This document shows, in pieces, positions 8,089 through 15,956 of a DNA stretch of 64,000 nt. The position numbers and the translations under genes are program-made. Numbering within the stretch: position 1 is the stretch's first letter; each line of letters starts with the position of its first letter. Below the pieces are notes generated by a model. It did not search any database, was not told the DNA's origin, and saw only the letters and a list, made by a program, of their open reading frames with translations. The stretch is from Candidatus Saccharimonadota bacterium (GTDB lineage: Bacteria > Patescibacteriota > Saccharimonadia > Saccharimonadales > Saccharimonadaceae). The stretch is from the NCBI GenBank assembly GCA_009783235.1, contig WRHN01000002.1, positions 124,001-188,000 of the forward strand. The letters are read 5' to 3'.

Positions 8089-10515
8089 CTAATCGCTCGA
8101 TTTAGTGCTGGAGCCGCTGCTAAATCCCTCTACTTCATCAAGCTCAGCTATACCAATCTGCACGGTTTCGCCTGGTTTGATTTCATTTTTAAGAGTTTTT
8201 TCAGCGATAATGTTTTCAATGGTTTTCTGAACCACGCGCCGCATCGGACGAGCGCCCAGGCGCGGATCGTATCCGGCATCAACCAGCGCAGCCTTAGCCG
8301 CATCATCAACCTCGACCGACACTTTTTGCAACGACAAATTTTTATTAACGCTAGCAATAATTAACTCCAAAACTTGTAGCAATTCTTTCTTTTCTAACGG
8401 CCGAAAAACTGCAATTTCATCAAAACGGTTGAGAAATTCTGGCGCAAAAACTCGCTGATCAATCAATTCATTAGTAATTTCTTCCTGCAAAATTTCAATA
8501 TTTTTACCTTCGTCAATAAGCTCGCGAATGCGGTTGGCGCCAGCATTGGACGTAGCAATGATGATCGTGTCACGAAACGATACTTCGCGGTTATTAATAT
8601 CACGCAGAATCCCCTCGTCCAACACCTGCAGCAAAGTTGTCAGAACTTGATCGTCGGCTTTCTCGATTTCATCCAACAAAACCACGCTGAATGGATTTTT
8701 TCGCACCTGGGCGGTCAAAGAATTAGCGTTGGTGGCGCCATCTTCAATCAAACGTGCTACATCGTCAGCCTTGACATATTCATTAAGATCGATGCGCACC
8801 ATATTGTCTTCGCTGCCGAAATACACCGCCGCCAAAGATTTCGCCAATTCAGTCTTGCCAACGCCAGTAGGGCCCAAAAACAGGAACGTCCCAATCGGGC
8901 GATTTTCGTTTCTGACCCCAGCTCGCGCTCGCCGCAAAGCCGCAGAAACCGCCTTGACGGCATTGGCCTGGTTGATCATTCGTTCGTGAATTTGCTCTTC
9001 CAGATTTAGCAATTTCTCTTTTTCTTCAGCGTTCTTGGTTGCGCCAATTTTTACCCCCAGAGTTTTCTCAAGAGCCTCATTAACCGTCTGCGCTGTAATC
9101 AGCCCGCCCATATTGGCAGAACTTTGCAACAGCTGCACCGCCGCACCTGGCTGCGCCACGTCGTTAATATAACGACTACTCAAACGATAAATCTCGCGCA
9201 GAGCCTGATAAATAAACGTGACGTTTTTTTGATATTCCAGCATGATGATTTGATCTTGCAGCACCATCATGGTTTCTTCTTCGGTGGCTGGCGGTATATT
9301 CAAACGATTTAAAGCTGCCGCCAAAGCTGGATTAGCAGTCGAAATCTGCAGATATCGCTGTTCGTTCATGGCAAAAACCATCTTCAAAGCACGGTTTTCG
9401 ATAACCGGCAACAACAAGTTGGTAATGTCAACTGAACCAGTGCCGCTCTCAAAAAACAATTCGGCATTATCAAAAAACAAAATGATGTTTTTGGCGGCTT
9501 GAGCTTCGTATAAAATGCGGTTCATCAGCCCGTCCAGTCCGCCCGCGCTCTCAGCAACCGACAAAAGGCGCGAGGCGTCCAGCATAAATACTTGCTGATA
9601 CTGTAGATTTGGCGGAATTTTAGCCGTCGGATCCATCAGTCGCTCGGCAAAAGCCTCAACCACCGAAGTCTTGCCGGCGCCCAGTTTGCCAATCAACGCC
9701 ACGTTGCCGCCACCCTTGCTATCTAGATTTTTCATGATAAAATCAATGGCGTCTTTATGGGTTTCTAGTTTAACATTCAAACTGCGACTAGCGGAATATT
9801 GCGTAGAAATGTTGGTGCCAAATTGCTCCAGCGTACGGATATAACCAAACGCCCAGTCGCGCCCCACGCCGCCAGTCATTTTTGGCTTGGCGTGTTCATG
9901 CACCAAATGATCTAAATGCGCGCCCCAGAAACATCCATTCAAGATATCCTCTTCTTCCAGATACAGCGCTGGCAAAATCTGTAAAATTCTAGCCTGTGTC
10001 AAAATCAGAGTCGCCATCACTATCGTCGACGAAATAAAACTGTCGCGCTCTGGCAGGTTAGCGTAAATATCACTTGCCGCCGCCCAAATTTCTTTGGAAC
10101 CCTCTGGATCATCACCGCAAAGCTCTGGTAAGTTGACCATCGGAATGCCAAAACGCGCCACAAAAAACTTGCCGCCAGCAGTTTTCAACAGCGCCTTCAT
10201 GATGTCTTTTGGCGACGGATTCTTCGGCAAAAGCCCCAACAAAGCCGGATCCAGCATGCCCGACACTGTGCCAGTTGCCGTTTTAGGATTTTTCAAATCA
10301 TCTTTAATCCAAATCCTGAGCGAATACAACGGAAAAGCAAAACTGACCAAAAATAGGCCGATTTTATCACCAGATACCATAAAAATCATCAAGCCGCCCA
10401 AAAGCGCAAATACCGCTAACACTGTCGATATTAACGCCAGCGGCTTACCGACGCGCGCGTAAAATCTCGCCTTGGCAGCACGCCGATCGCGATAATCAAA
10501 TAAATAATCCGACAT
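8089..10515 (-). CDS. Membrane-anchored Clp/Hsp100-type double AAA+ ATPase
   Basis: An 808-residue protein starting at ATG 10515, which overlaps the upstream stop as TAATG. Two hydrophobic helices (about residues 24-46 and 51-67) anchor it. A helical region reminiscent of degenerate Clp N-repeats follows, then AAA+ D1 with Walker A GKLGAGKT near 277 and a weakened Walker B (FFDNAELF), and D2 with Walker A GPTGVGKT near 550, Walker B VVLLDEIEKAD near 615, sensor ATSNAGA and arginine finger region FLNRFDE. The C-terminal small domain has GYDPRLGARPMRR. No IGF/IGL ClpP-docking loop is visible after the D2 sensor, so it is more likely a membrane-linked unfoldase or disaggregase than a ClpP partner. 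No clpP lies nearby. Confidence 0.85.
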   Translation of the reverse strand: MSDYLFDYRDRRAAKARFYARVGKPLALISTVLAVFALLGGLMIFMVSGDKIGLFLVSFAFPLYSLRIWIKDDLKNPKTATGTVSGMLDPALLGLLPKNPSPKDIMKALLKTAGGKFFVARFGIPMVNLPELCGDDPEGSKEIWAAASDIYANLPERDSFISSTIVMATLILTQARILQILPALYLEEEDILNGCFWGAHLDHLVHEHAKPKMTGGVGRDWAFGYIRTLEQFGTNISTQYSASRSLNVKLETHKDAIDFIMKNLDSKGGGNVALIGKLGAGKTSVVEAFAERLMDPTAKIPPNLQYQQVFMLDASRLLSVAESAGGLDGLMNRILYEAQAAKNIILFFDNAELFFESGTGSVDITNLLLPVIENRALKMVFAMNEQRYLQISTANPALAAALNRLNIPPATEEETMMVLQDQIIMLEYQKNVTFIYQALREIYRLSSRYINDVAQPGAAVQLLQSSANMGGLITAQTVNEALEKTLGVKIGATKNAEEKEKLLNLEEQIHERMINQANAVKAVSAALRRARAGVRNENRPIGTFLFLGPTGVGKTELAKSLAAVYFGSEDNMVRIDLNEYVKADDVARLIEDGATNANSLTAQVRKNPFSVVLLDEIEKADDQVLTTLLQVLDEGILRDINNREVSFRDTIIIATSNAGANRIRELIDEGKNIEILQEEITNELIDQRVFAPEFLNRFDEIAVFRPLEKKELLQVLELIIASVNKNLSLQKVSVEVDDAAKAALVDAGYDPRLGARPMRRVVQKTIENIIAEKTLKNEIKPGETVQIGIAELDEVEGFSSGSSTKSSD

Positions 10516-10883
10516 TACAGCGCCCCCATGACTATTAGAGTAACGTAAATAATTGGCACCAGCGGTATAATTGGCCAAAACAATAGCCAGGTAATTTGCA
10601 CGAGACAGACCAAAACTAGTACGAACATGCCGACCATTATAGTAAAAGTGCGCACCACAAAACCAAACATGCGACTAAATGAGCGGTTAAACCAAGCTTT
10701 TAAGGCCTCACTTGGCCCGCGACCAGTCTCGTTGGCCGAATATTGATGGAAAGGCGCGAACAAAGTTTTGGCCAGTTGTGAAACTGAGAAAAAATCTTCA
10801 ATTCTGGCCAGTCTGGCCCTAGACCCGTCGAACTGTTTCTTCCACCCAGAAGAATACCACCACAAAAAATATGCGATTATCAT
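10515..10883 (-). CDS. Small membrane protein coupled to the Clp-type ATPase
   Basis: A 122-residue protein without a recognised name. An N-terminal hydrophobic stretch (IIAYFLWWYSS), an amphipathic basic region with 'FSVSQLAKTLFAPFHQYS', then a hydrophobic C-terminal half with two likely helices (about residues 71-95 and 98-120). It is translationally coupled to the ATPase (TAATG overlap at 10515), which suggests a two-protein membrane complex. The arrangement is one I associate with CPR genomes, but the function is unknown. Confidence 0.75.
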   Translation of the reverse strand: MIIAYFLWWYSSGWKKQFDGSRARLARIEDFFSVSQLAKTLFAPFHQYSANETGRGPSEALKAWFNRSFSRMFGFVVRTFTIMVGMFVLVLVCLVQITWLLFWPIIPLVPIIYVTLIVMGAL

Positions 10884-11007
10884 ATGCTTCTCGGTCTACA
10901 ACTTTCCTTGAATTATTATTGCCATAATAGCTATATTATACACCATTTTGACTTAACCTAGTTTTCATACCATTAGATAAGAATGGGACAAATGGGACAC
11001 TACGGGT

Positions 11008-12209
11008 CTAAAATATGATGGTCTTGCCGTCGGGGGTCTTCATTTGCTTACTATTCCAGTCAATCTCATCAATATCACCGTCGTCATCGACTTTTTTGTA
11101 TTTTAGCTTCTTGTCTTTCGCTACTAGCTTTACTAGATCGTCCTCTTGCTCGTAAGCACGGATTCTTCCATTCAGGTAACCTAGCCTATAATGTATTCCG
11201 TCAGACATGAGTCGCCAATTCGTGTCATTGAGTGCCTTGTCGATAATCTTCTTTAGCTCTTTCTTGCTCGTATAATCATCTCGTTCAGATTTCGTGTCTA
11301 GGCAATTAAAACCAATGGTCACATCGCGCCCCATTTCTGGTTTATCTAAGTTGAATTCAGAATAGCCTCCTTTTTCAAGAACTGGAGTCAACAAAGTAGT
11401 CAGCTCAGCTATTTTTGGCTTCTTCAATTCCTTAACCGCATCATAAATCTGCTTGTTGTCTTTGCGTTCCTTGAACTTCTTTCCTAATTCTGCCATCTGC
11501 TCGAAACGATATTTCGTATCACGCAGCATGTTCGCTTTCTCTTTACTCAGTAGACAATATTCTGTTCTATCTTTGTCGAAGTCGGGATCTTCCGATTCTT
11601 TTTTAATGGTTAAATCAAAATCCTCACTATAGGTATGCTTGCAGCTTGGGCAGCTATATGTCGTCGTCACTTTTTTCTTTGTGCTGGTATTTTTATGTTC
11701 CATGATCGAATGGCATTTTGGACAATAAGTGTGGATTCTTTCCCATTCGCTCCCATCTTCCCAGTAGGCACTATTTTTCTGGCAATGTGTACACCTTAGC
11801 ATAAACAGAACTTCTTCCGGGTCGTCGTATTCATGATTATCGCATCGATGCATTAAATTTTTGTCTGTGATGCGAAGCCCGGTTTTTTGCAGTGTTGGCA
11901 AACCGGTTCAGAAGTTAGGCGGGCATCGGTAATCTGCAGGTCTTTATTCTTGTCCCTTTCCATCCATTCCTCAATTTTTCGATCTCGGTTGTCGTATCTA
12001 TCAAGCAAATCATTACCTACGGTCTGCATATAAAACAGATTTAACATAATGACATTGCCAGGCCTGTCGATCGTGTCGTCCTTGGGCATTTTTTCTTTTA
12101 TTTCTTTATAGAAGTCCTCATAATATTTTATACCACGGCGAGCATAGTCGATGGTGTGTTTATCATACAGCTTTTCGTAGTATTCACGATCTTTGAGATG
12201 GATATACAT
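11008..12209 (-). pseudogene. Multi-zinc-ribbon protein gene, split by a -1 frameshift
   Basis: Two overlapping frames belong together. The 5' part (12209 to about 11885) encodes an alpha-helical N-terminus ending in CQHCKK; the 3' part (to 11008) continues with 'TGLRITDKNLMHRC', then CTHC, CPKC and CPSC pairs and a charged C-terminal region of about 200 residues. Joined, they give about 400 residues with two or three zinc ribbons. The frames change at a run of six A (coding strand) after TGC; a seventh A would restore one frame. It is therefore a one-base deletion, sequencing error or slippage site. ATG 12209 has TATAAT 6 bp upstream. Function unknown; zinc ribbons suggest nucleic acid or protein binding. 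Confidence 0.6.
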
Positions 12210-12263
12210 ACGACCATTATACTTGAAAACTTTATACCGATACGCTCACACAAGGCATCGCGT

Positions 12264-12331
12264 TTGCATTGTCAAATGACTGTGATATACTAAATATAGT
12301 GCTTATGGCACTAACTATCAACTAGATAGTT
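12264..12331 (+). promoter_or_regulatory. Promoter and two 5' hairpins of the methyltransferase leader
   Basis: -35 TTGCAT (12264-12269), 16-bp spacer, -10 TATACT (12286-12291); predicted start about 12298. The transcript would begin directly with two tandem perfect stem-loops: AGTGC/GCACT (12298-12312) and AACTATC/GATAGTT (12313-12331). A six-codon ORF (ATG 12305, TAG 12323-12325) lies across them. Confidence 0.6.
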
Positions 12332-12391
12332 ACACAGTTCCACAAACGAGGTCAGAAGAAGGCTGCTCGCCCTAAAAAGCGTAGAAAGAAA

Positions 12392-12465
12392 GCCGATCGT
12401 GAGGAATTGATTACAACAGCGTTTTGTTGTTGTAGTTAATTCTCTGTGATCGGCTCTTTTCTTTG
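12392..12465 (+). terminator. Long stem-loop with T-rich tail in the methyltransferase leader
   Basis: GCCGATC (12392-12398) pairs with GATCGGC (12448-12454); inside, GAATTGATTACAACA pairs with TGTTGTAGTTAATTC using two G-T pairs, with an unpaired 5-nt internal loop. It is followed by TCTTTTCTTT. This has the form of an intrinsic terminator or attenuator between the promoter at 12264 and the gene at 12520. A second hairpin (TCTTTTC/GAAAAGA, 12455-12471) overlaps the T tract and could compete with it. Confidence 0.55.
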
Positions 12466-12487
12466 GAAAAGAACCATCGAGAAATAT

Positions 12488-12518
12488 GTGGCTATCTGCA
12501 ATAAAAGAAAGGAGCCAC
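12488..12518 (+). promoter_or_regulatory. Stem enclosing the ribosome-binding site of the methyltransferase gene
   Basis: GTGGCT (12488-12493) and AGCCAC (12513-12518) can pair around a 19-nt loop that holds most of the Shine-Dalgarno AAAGGAG (12508-12514). The ATG at 12520 follows the stem directly. The same hexamer pair, also with a 19-nt spacing, surrounds the start of the nuclease gene at 15708. Confidence 0.45.
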
Positions 12519-12519
12519 T

Positions 12520-13884
12520 ATGGCTACATCTACAAAGTTGCAGGTTCAGCAACTTAAAATAAGTGAACTGAAACCCAGCGAGTACAATCCTCGCAAGTGG
12601 AGCGAAGATCAACTAACGAAACTTCGAGAAAGTATCGAGAAGTTTGGTGTGGTTGATCCGCTAATCGTTAATAATCACGAATCGCGCAAGAACATCGTGA
12701 TAGGCGGCAATATGCGCCTCAAAGTCCTGAAGGAAATGGGATTCAAAGAAGTGCCTGTAGTCTTCCTAAACCTGGACGAGAATCAGGAGCGTGACTTGAA
12801 TGTTCGCCTCAATAAGACAGGCGGAGATTGGGACTTTGACCTACTCAAAGAGTTTGATGAAGATCTGCTTGCAGATATCGGGTTCGACAGCAAAGAACTG
12901 GACGAAATCTTTGATGACGAAGATCTAGAAGAAAAGAATACTTTCGATCTTGAAAAAGAACTAGACAAAGTCGGCATTGAAGAAATCAACGTCAAGAAGG
13001 GCGACATCTATCAACTAGGCGATTCTCGCCTAATGTGCGGTGACAGCACCATCCCAGAAGATTTCGCCAAGCTCATGGGCGACGAGAAAGCAGATATGTG
13101 CATGACAGATCCGCCATACATCTTAGATTACCTAAACGCCAAGCGTGGCGGTAAACCAGTAACTGGCTTCGGCTCAAAACGTAATCGTCGCTATCTTGAA
13201 ACCGATTCTTTACCAGACAACTTTACTGAACTATGGATGAAGAATATCGCTGACCACGCAAATCCAGACTTCTCTATCATTTGTTATGAAAATTGGAAAA
13301 ACCTGCGAACCATTTGGAGCGAAATGGAAAAGTATTGGAAGGTAAAGAATATGATAGTCTGGCACTTGCCGAATCGACATCAAGGTTTCGCCGCCAAATA
13401 CAAGTTTTTTTCTAAACACGACATTGCTATGGTCGGCGGATCGGGTGAAGTTCCGTACAATACGGCAGGCGAAGAAGACCCACTGCAAGAAATGTACGAG
13501 ACGGCACTTTATGCCATTTCGGGCAAACCGCAATGGGAGGGCTACGAAAAAGGTCAGAAATATATGCCTACTGATTTTATCGAGTTCAATGCAGCTGATG
13601 AGAAAAGTTCAGGTCAAGGAATCATCTTTGGCGTGAAGCCACTGGAAATCCTGATTCCATATATCAAAGTCCTGACCAAGCGTGGAGGCTTAGTTGTTGA
13701 ACCGTTCTGCGGCAGCGGATCAACTTTGATCGCGTCAACCAAGCTGAAACGACGTTGTTTCATTATGGAGAAATCGCCAGTCTACGCTGAAGTCGCGATG
13801 AATCGCTGGGAAAAAGAAACTGGCTTGAAACGTAAACTGATCTCGAGGATAAACGGAGATGAGGAAGTCAGTCAAAGCGACTGA
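12520..13884 (+). CDS. ParB-domain-containing DNA N4/N6 methyltransferase
   Basis: A 454-residue protein of a type common in phages and plasmids. Residues ~12-100 form a ParB/Srx-like N-terminal domain (PSEYNPRKWSEDQ, IVIGGNMRLKVLKEMG). Residues ~165-445 form a DNA methyltransferase with DPPY at about 197-200 and the SAM-binding FCGSGST motif near 396, i.e. the motif IV before motif I order of beta-class enzymes that methylate adenine N6 or cytosine N4. A perfect AAAGGAG precedes ATG 12520. The last 26 bp overlap the next gene. No cognate restriction enzyme is adjacent, although a PD-(D/E)XK nuclease lies 0.7 kb away on the other strand. The recognition site cannot be inferred. Confidence 0.88.
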   Translation: MATSTKLQVQQLKISELKPSEYNPRKWSEDQLTKLRESIEKFGVVDPLIVNNHESRKNIVIGGNMRLKVLKEMGFKEVPVVFLNLDENQERDLNVRLNKTGGDWDFDLLKEFDEDLLADIGFDSKELDEIFDDEDLEEKNTFDLEKELDKVGIEEINVKKGDIYQLGDSRLMCGDSTIPEDFAKLMGDEKADMCMTDPPYILDYLNAKRGGKPVTGFGSKRNRRYLETDSLPDNFTELWMKNIADHANPDFSIICYENWKNLRTIWSEMEKYWKVKNMIVWHLPNRHQGFAAKYKFFSKHDIAMVGGSGEVPYNTAGEEDPLQEMYETALYAISGKPQWEGYEKGQKYMPTDFIEFNAADEKSSGQGIIFGVKPLEILIPYIKVLTKRGGLVVEPFCGSGSTLIASTKLKRRCFIMEKSPVYAEVAMNRWEKETGLKRKLISRINGDEEVSQSD

Positions 13885-14587
13885 CAAGATAATTGCCGAG
13901 CTGGAAAAGCACGGCATCGTCTTGAACGCATGCAGCAAAGTAGGTATTAGCACTAGTACCTACTATCGCTGGTGCGATGACGATTCGGAGTTTAGGGTCA
14001 GAGCCAATGAAGCCATAGAGATTGGTAGGCGTAATATCACCGACCTTGCCGAATCGAAGTTGATTCAGAATATTAGAAATGGGGATCAGCGAGCTGTTGA
14101 GTTCCAACTCAAAGGCAACGATAGAAGGTATATGCCAATGAACCATAAGAATATGCATGACTTTATGGAAGATTGGAAGGCTAAGAATGATATGACTCAG
14201 ATGAAAGAGAATCTGGAGTATCTTGCAACAGGCCTAATGGAAATGTATAAAGAAGACGATCTTGAAAAATTTATGCTCACCAGAATAGCTAGTGCAGGTC
14301 CATTAGAAAAACATCCGGAATATAGCCGTCATGGCGGCATGACTGAAGAACAGTATATCGGGAGAATGATGGCGACCGCAACCATGCAAGAAGTTCTAAG
14401 CTACCTAAAAAATGAGATTGGAAGCGACGTTTCTAAATCTATGGGGAGGTATAATGCCGAAGATACCGAATATGACTATCCTGAAGCCAGAAGACAGCTT
14501 TTGTTGGATTACCATAGAGAATGTAAGGAGCAAGGAAGGATTGCGAAAAAGTTTGAGCCAATCCCTGGTGCTCCTGATGGGTGGTAA
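13859..14587 (+). CDS. HTH protein resembling phage terminase small subunit
   Basis: A 242-residue protein. Residues ~10-95 contain a helix-turn-helix of the phBC6A51/terminase small subunit kind ('ACSKVGISTSTYYRWCDDD') followed by 'SKLIQNIRNGDQRAVEFQLKGNDRRY', a typical C-terminal partner sequence of that domain. The remainder is helical and charged without a motif I recognise, ending in a Pro/Gly-rich tail. It overlaps the methyltransferase gene by 26 bp and is probably cotranscribed. No large terminase follows, so a DNA-packaging role is uncertain; it may serve as a DNA-binding regulator. It ends 5 bp from the convergent nuclease gene. Confidence 0.65.
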   Translation: MRKSVKATDKIIAELEKHGIVLNACSKVGISTSTYYRWCDDDSEFRVRANEAIEIGRRNITDLAESKLIQNIRNGDQRAVEFQLKGNDRRYMPMNHKNMHDFMEDWKAKNDMTQMKENLEYLATGLMEMYKEDDLEKFMLTRIASAGPLEKHPEYSRHGGMTEEQYIGRMMATATMQEVLSYLKNEIGSDVSKSMGRYNAEDTEYDYPEARRQLLLDYHRECKEQGRIAKKFEPIPGAPDGW

Positions 14588-14592
14588 AAGCT

Positions 14593-15708
14593 TTATACTG
14601 CAGTTGATTCTTCTTTGCAAACCTCAACAAATCGTTTGAGTTGGTTTGAAACTCTTGGGTCGTTCTTAGGATCCGTGAAATACAGATTGCGGATCGACCA
14701 TTGTGAAGCCGTCAGATTCTTCTCAGTTTTTTCCACGATCCGCTCTTCGATTAGCCGACGAAGGACTCGTTCGCAGTACTCGGCAATTGCGCCAGTCTTA
14801 TTATTCCTGAACCATACTTCACCATTAGACAGCAACGAGATAAGCTGGCCACTTGTCTCAGAATAAATGTTAAATAGTAGCCGATTTGCATTTTCAGATT
14901 TGTAGTATTCGGTAGTCCCACTAAATTTGTCTGTTATTTTCTGGTAGATGTCTCGCAAATTAAGGATTGCCTGTCTGCCATCGTCACTCAGATTCGCATT
15001 GACTTTGACGGTAGATTCAAATTCTTCGGCAGTGACTCGGAGATACTTATAGCTCCCTCCAGTGCTCTTTGTTGCCACATCCTTTTTCACCTCAGATCCA
15101 AATAATTTAGGAATAATAATCTCAAACTCGTTGTGTTTGTAATATTCAAGCTCGACAGCGTATAGGTCAAATTTACTGTTCTGGTTTACATAGACGATCA
15201 GGTCTTTTAGCCGATCGTGAAGCTTGTCCATAAGGACGACGAATTTAATAACGCCAGAACTAAGGTTCTTTTGCATATTCTCGAAGGCAGTAGCTGAGTC
15301 GATTTGGAAGAAATCCTCAAACTTATCTTTGAATGAGGTGCTGAATGTTTTTTCGGTATGCGAATCAAGTTGAGAGATGAATTCATCAAAATCTACTTTG
15401 TGTCGCCAAAGTGAAGCTCCGTAATCCAAGGCTTGTGCGACAACTGTTCTTTTGTCGGGATTCTTGTAAAGTTTAGTTTCAACGACGTAGATATTGCCGT
15501 ACTGATCGAAACCAAGAGCATCAATTGGGCCGCTATTGGTAGCAAATTCACGAGCTGCGATAAACAACCTAGCGTCTTCCTCGATTTCATAGATCGGAAC
15601 CGATTCGGGAACGTCGGCAATGTACTCTTGCAGATGATCCTCTAGACCAAAGTACTGTTCTTCTAACTTAGTCGCATCCTTGTGATTTTTTGAGATAATT
15701 ATAGCCAC
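14593..15708 (-). CDS. PD-(D/E)XK superfamily nuclease
   Basis: A 371-residue protein. I chose GTG 15708 because AAAGGAG lies 5 nt upstream; longer in-frame starts read through the leader hairpins. Residues ~60-90 hold the nuclease core: PIDALGFD (Asp63), then YVVETKLYKN with Glu77-x-Lys79, followed by 'RTVVAQALDYGASLW', a pattern found in restriction-like and DUF-type endonucleases of mobile elements. The C-terminal half is mixed alpha/beta, without a recognised domain. It sits opposite the methyltransferase pair, so it may be a defence or anti-phage effector, but partnership with the methylase is not shown. Its long structured leader (15703-15872) implies tight control. Confidence 0.72.
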   Translation of the reverse strand: MAIIISKNHKDATKLEEQYFGLEDHLQEYIADVPESVPIYEIEEDARLFIAAREFATNSGPIDALGFDQYGNIYVVETKLYKNPDKRTVVAQALDYGASLWRHKVDFDEFISQLDSHTEKTFSTSFKDKFEDFFQIDSATAFENMQKNLSSGVIKFVVLMDKLHDRLKDLIVYVNQNSKFDLYAVELEYYKHNEFEIIIPKLFGSEVKKDVATKSTGGSYKYLRVTAEEFESTVKVNANLSDDGRQAILNLRDIYQKITDKFSGTTEYYKSENANRLLFNIYSETSGQLISLLSNGEVWFRNNKTGAIAEYCERVLRRLIEERIVEKTEKNLTASQWSIRNLYFTDPKNDPRVSNQLKRFVEVCKEESTAV

Positions 15709-15750
15709 GTTTTCTCCTTTCATTATCGTGGCTAAAAGAAAAACAGCCAC
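15703..15750 (-). promoter_or_regulatory. Mutually exclusive hairpins at the nuclease ribosome-binding site
   Basis: On the minus strand the order is GTGGCT (15750-15745), 11 nt, AGCCAC (15733-15728), 19 nt with AAAGGAG, then GTGGCT (15708-15703) which is the start codon itself. AGCCAC can pair with either copy. The upstream pairing frees the ribosome site; the downstream pairing buries the start codon in a 6-bp stem and loops out the Shine-Dalgarno. This is a plausible on/off switch. Confidence 0.5.
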
Positions 15751-15761
15751 GTACGTAAGCT

Positions 15762-15884
15762 GTTCAAACTTTCACAATCTAGGCTTTCAGACCCGGATGC
15801 GAGTACGTGACTGCATTCTGATCTGAAGGTCTCGATTGCTCGATTCCCTAGATTGAAATTGAAAGTTTGAACTCTGTTATTATA
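15762..15884 (-). promoter_or_regulatory. Promoter and 111-nt structured 5' leader of the nuclease gene
   Basis: Minus-strand extended -10 TGCTATAAT (hexamer 15879-15884) puts the start at about 15872. The RNA from there begins with a 13-bp perfect stem (15860-15872 with 15762-15774), then after a 4-nt internal bulge a 9-bp stem (15847-15855 with 15775-15783), enclosing a 63-nt domain with further short pairings (15822-15827 with 15786-15791). The outer 22 bp of pairing are not explained by coding. It is compatible with a riboswitch-like or RNA-binding-protein target; no known class was recognised. Confidence 0.6.
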
Positions 15885-15956
15885 GCATAGATTCATCTAA
15901 TGGAATAGAACGAGGGCCTATGTTTTATAGAGACGGCAACATGCTACAATAGTATT

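Noticed and set aside
10884-11007. Search for a left attachment repeat matching 19700-19940
   Set aside because: Only matches of about six bases (such as CTTAAC, CGGTCT) were seen, which are expected by chance.
12331-12435. Open stretch encoding a Lys/Arg-rich peptide ending in Cys-Cys-Cys-Ser
   Set aside because: No ATG, GTG or TTG start after the preceding in-frame TAG, and half of it is the 63-nt stem-loop, so it is better explained as structured RNA.
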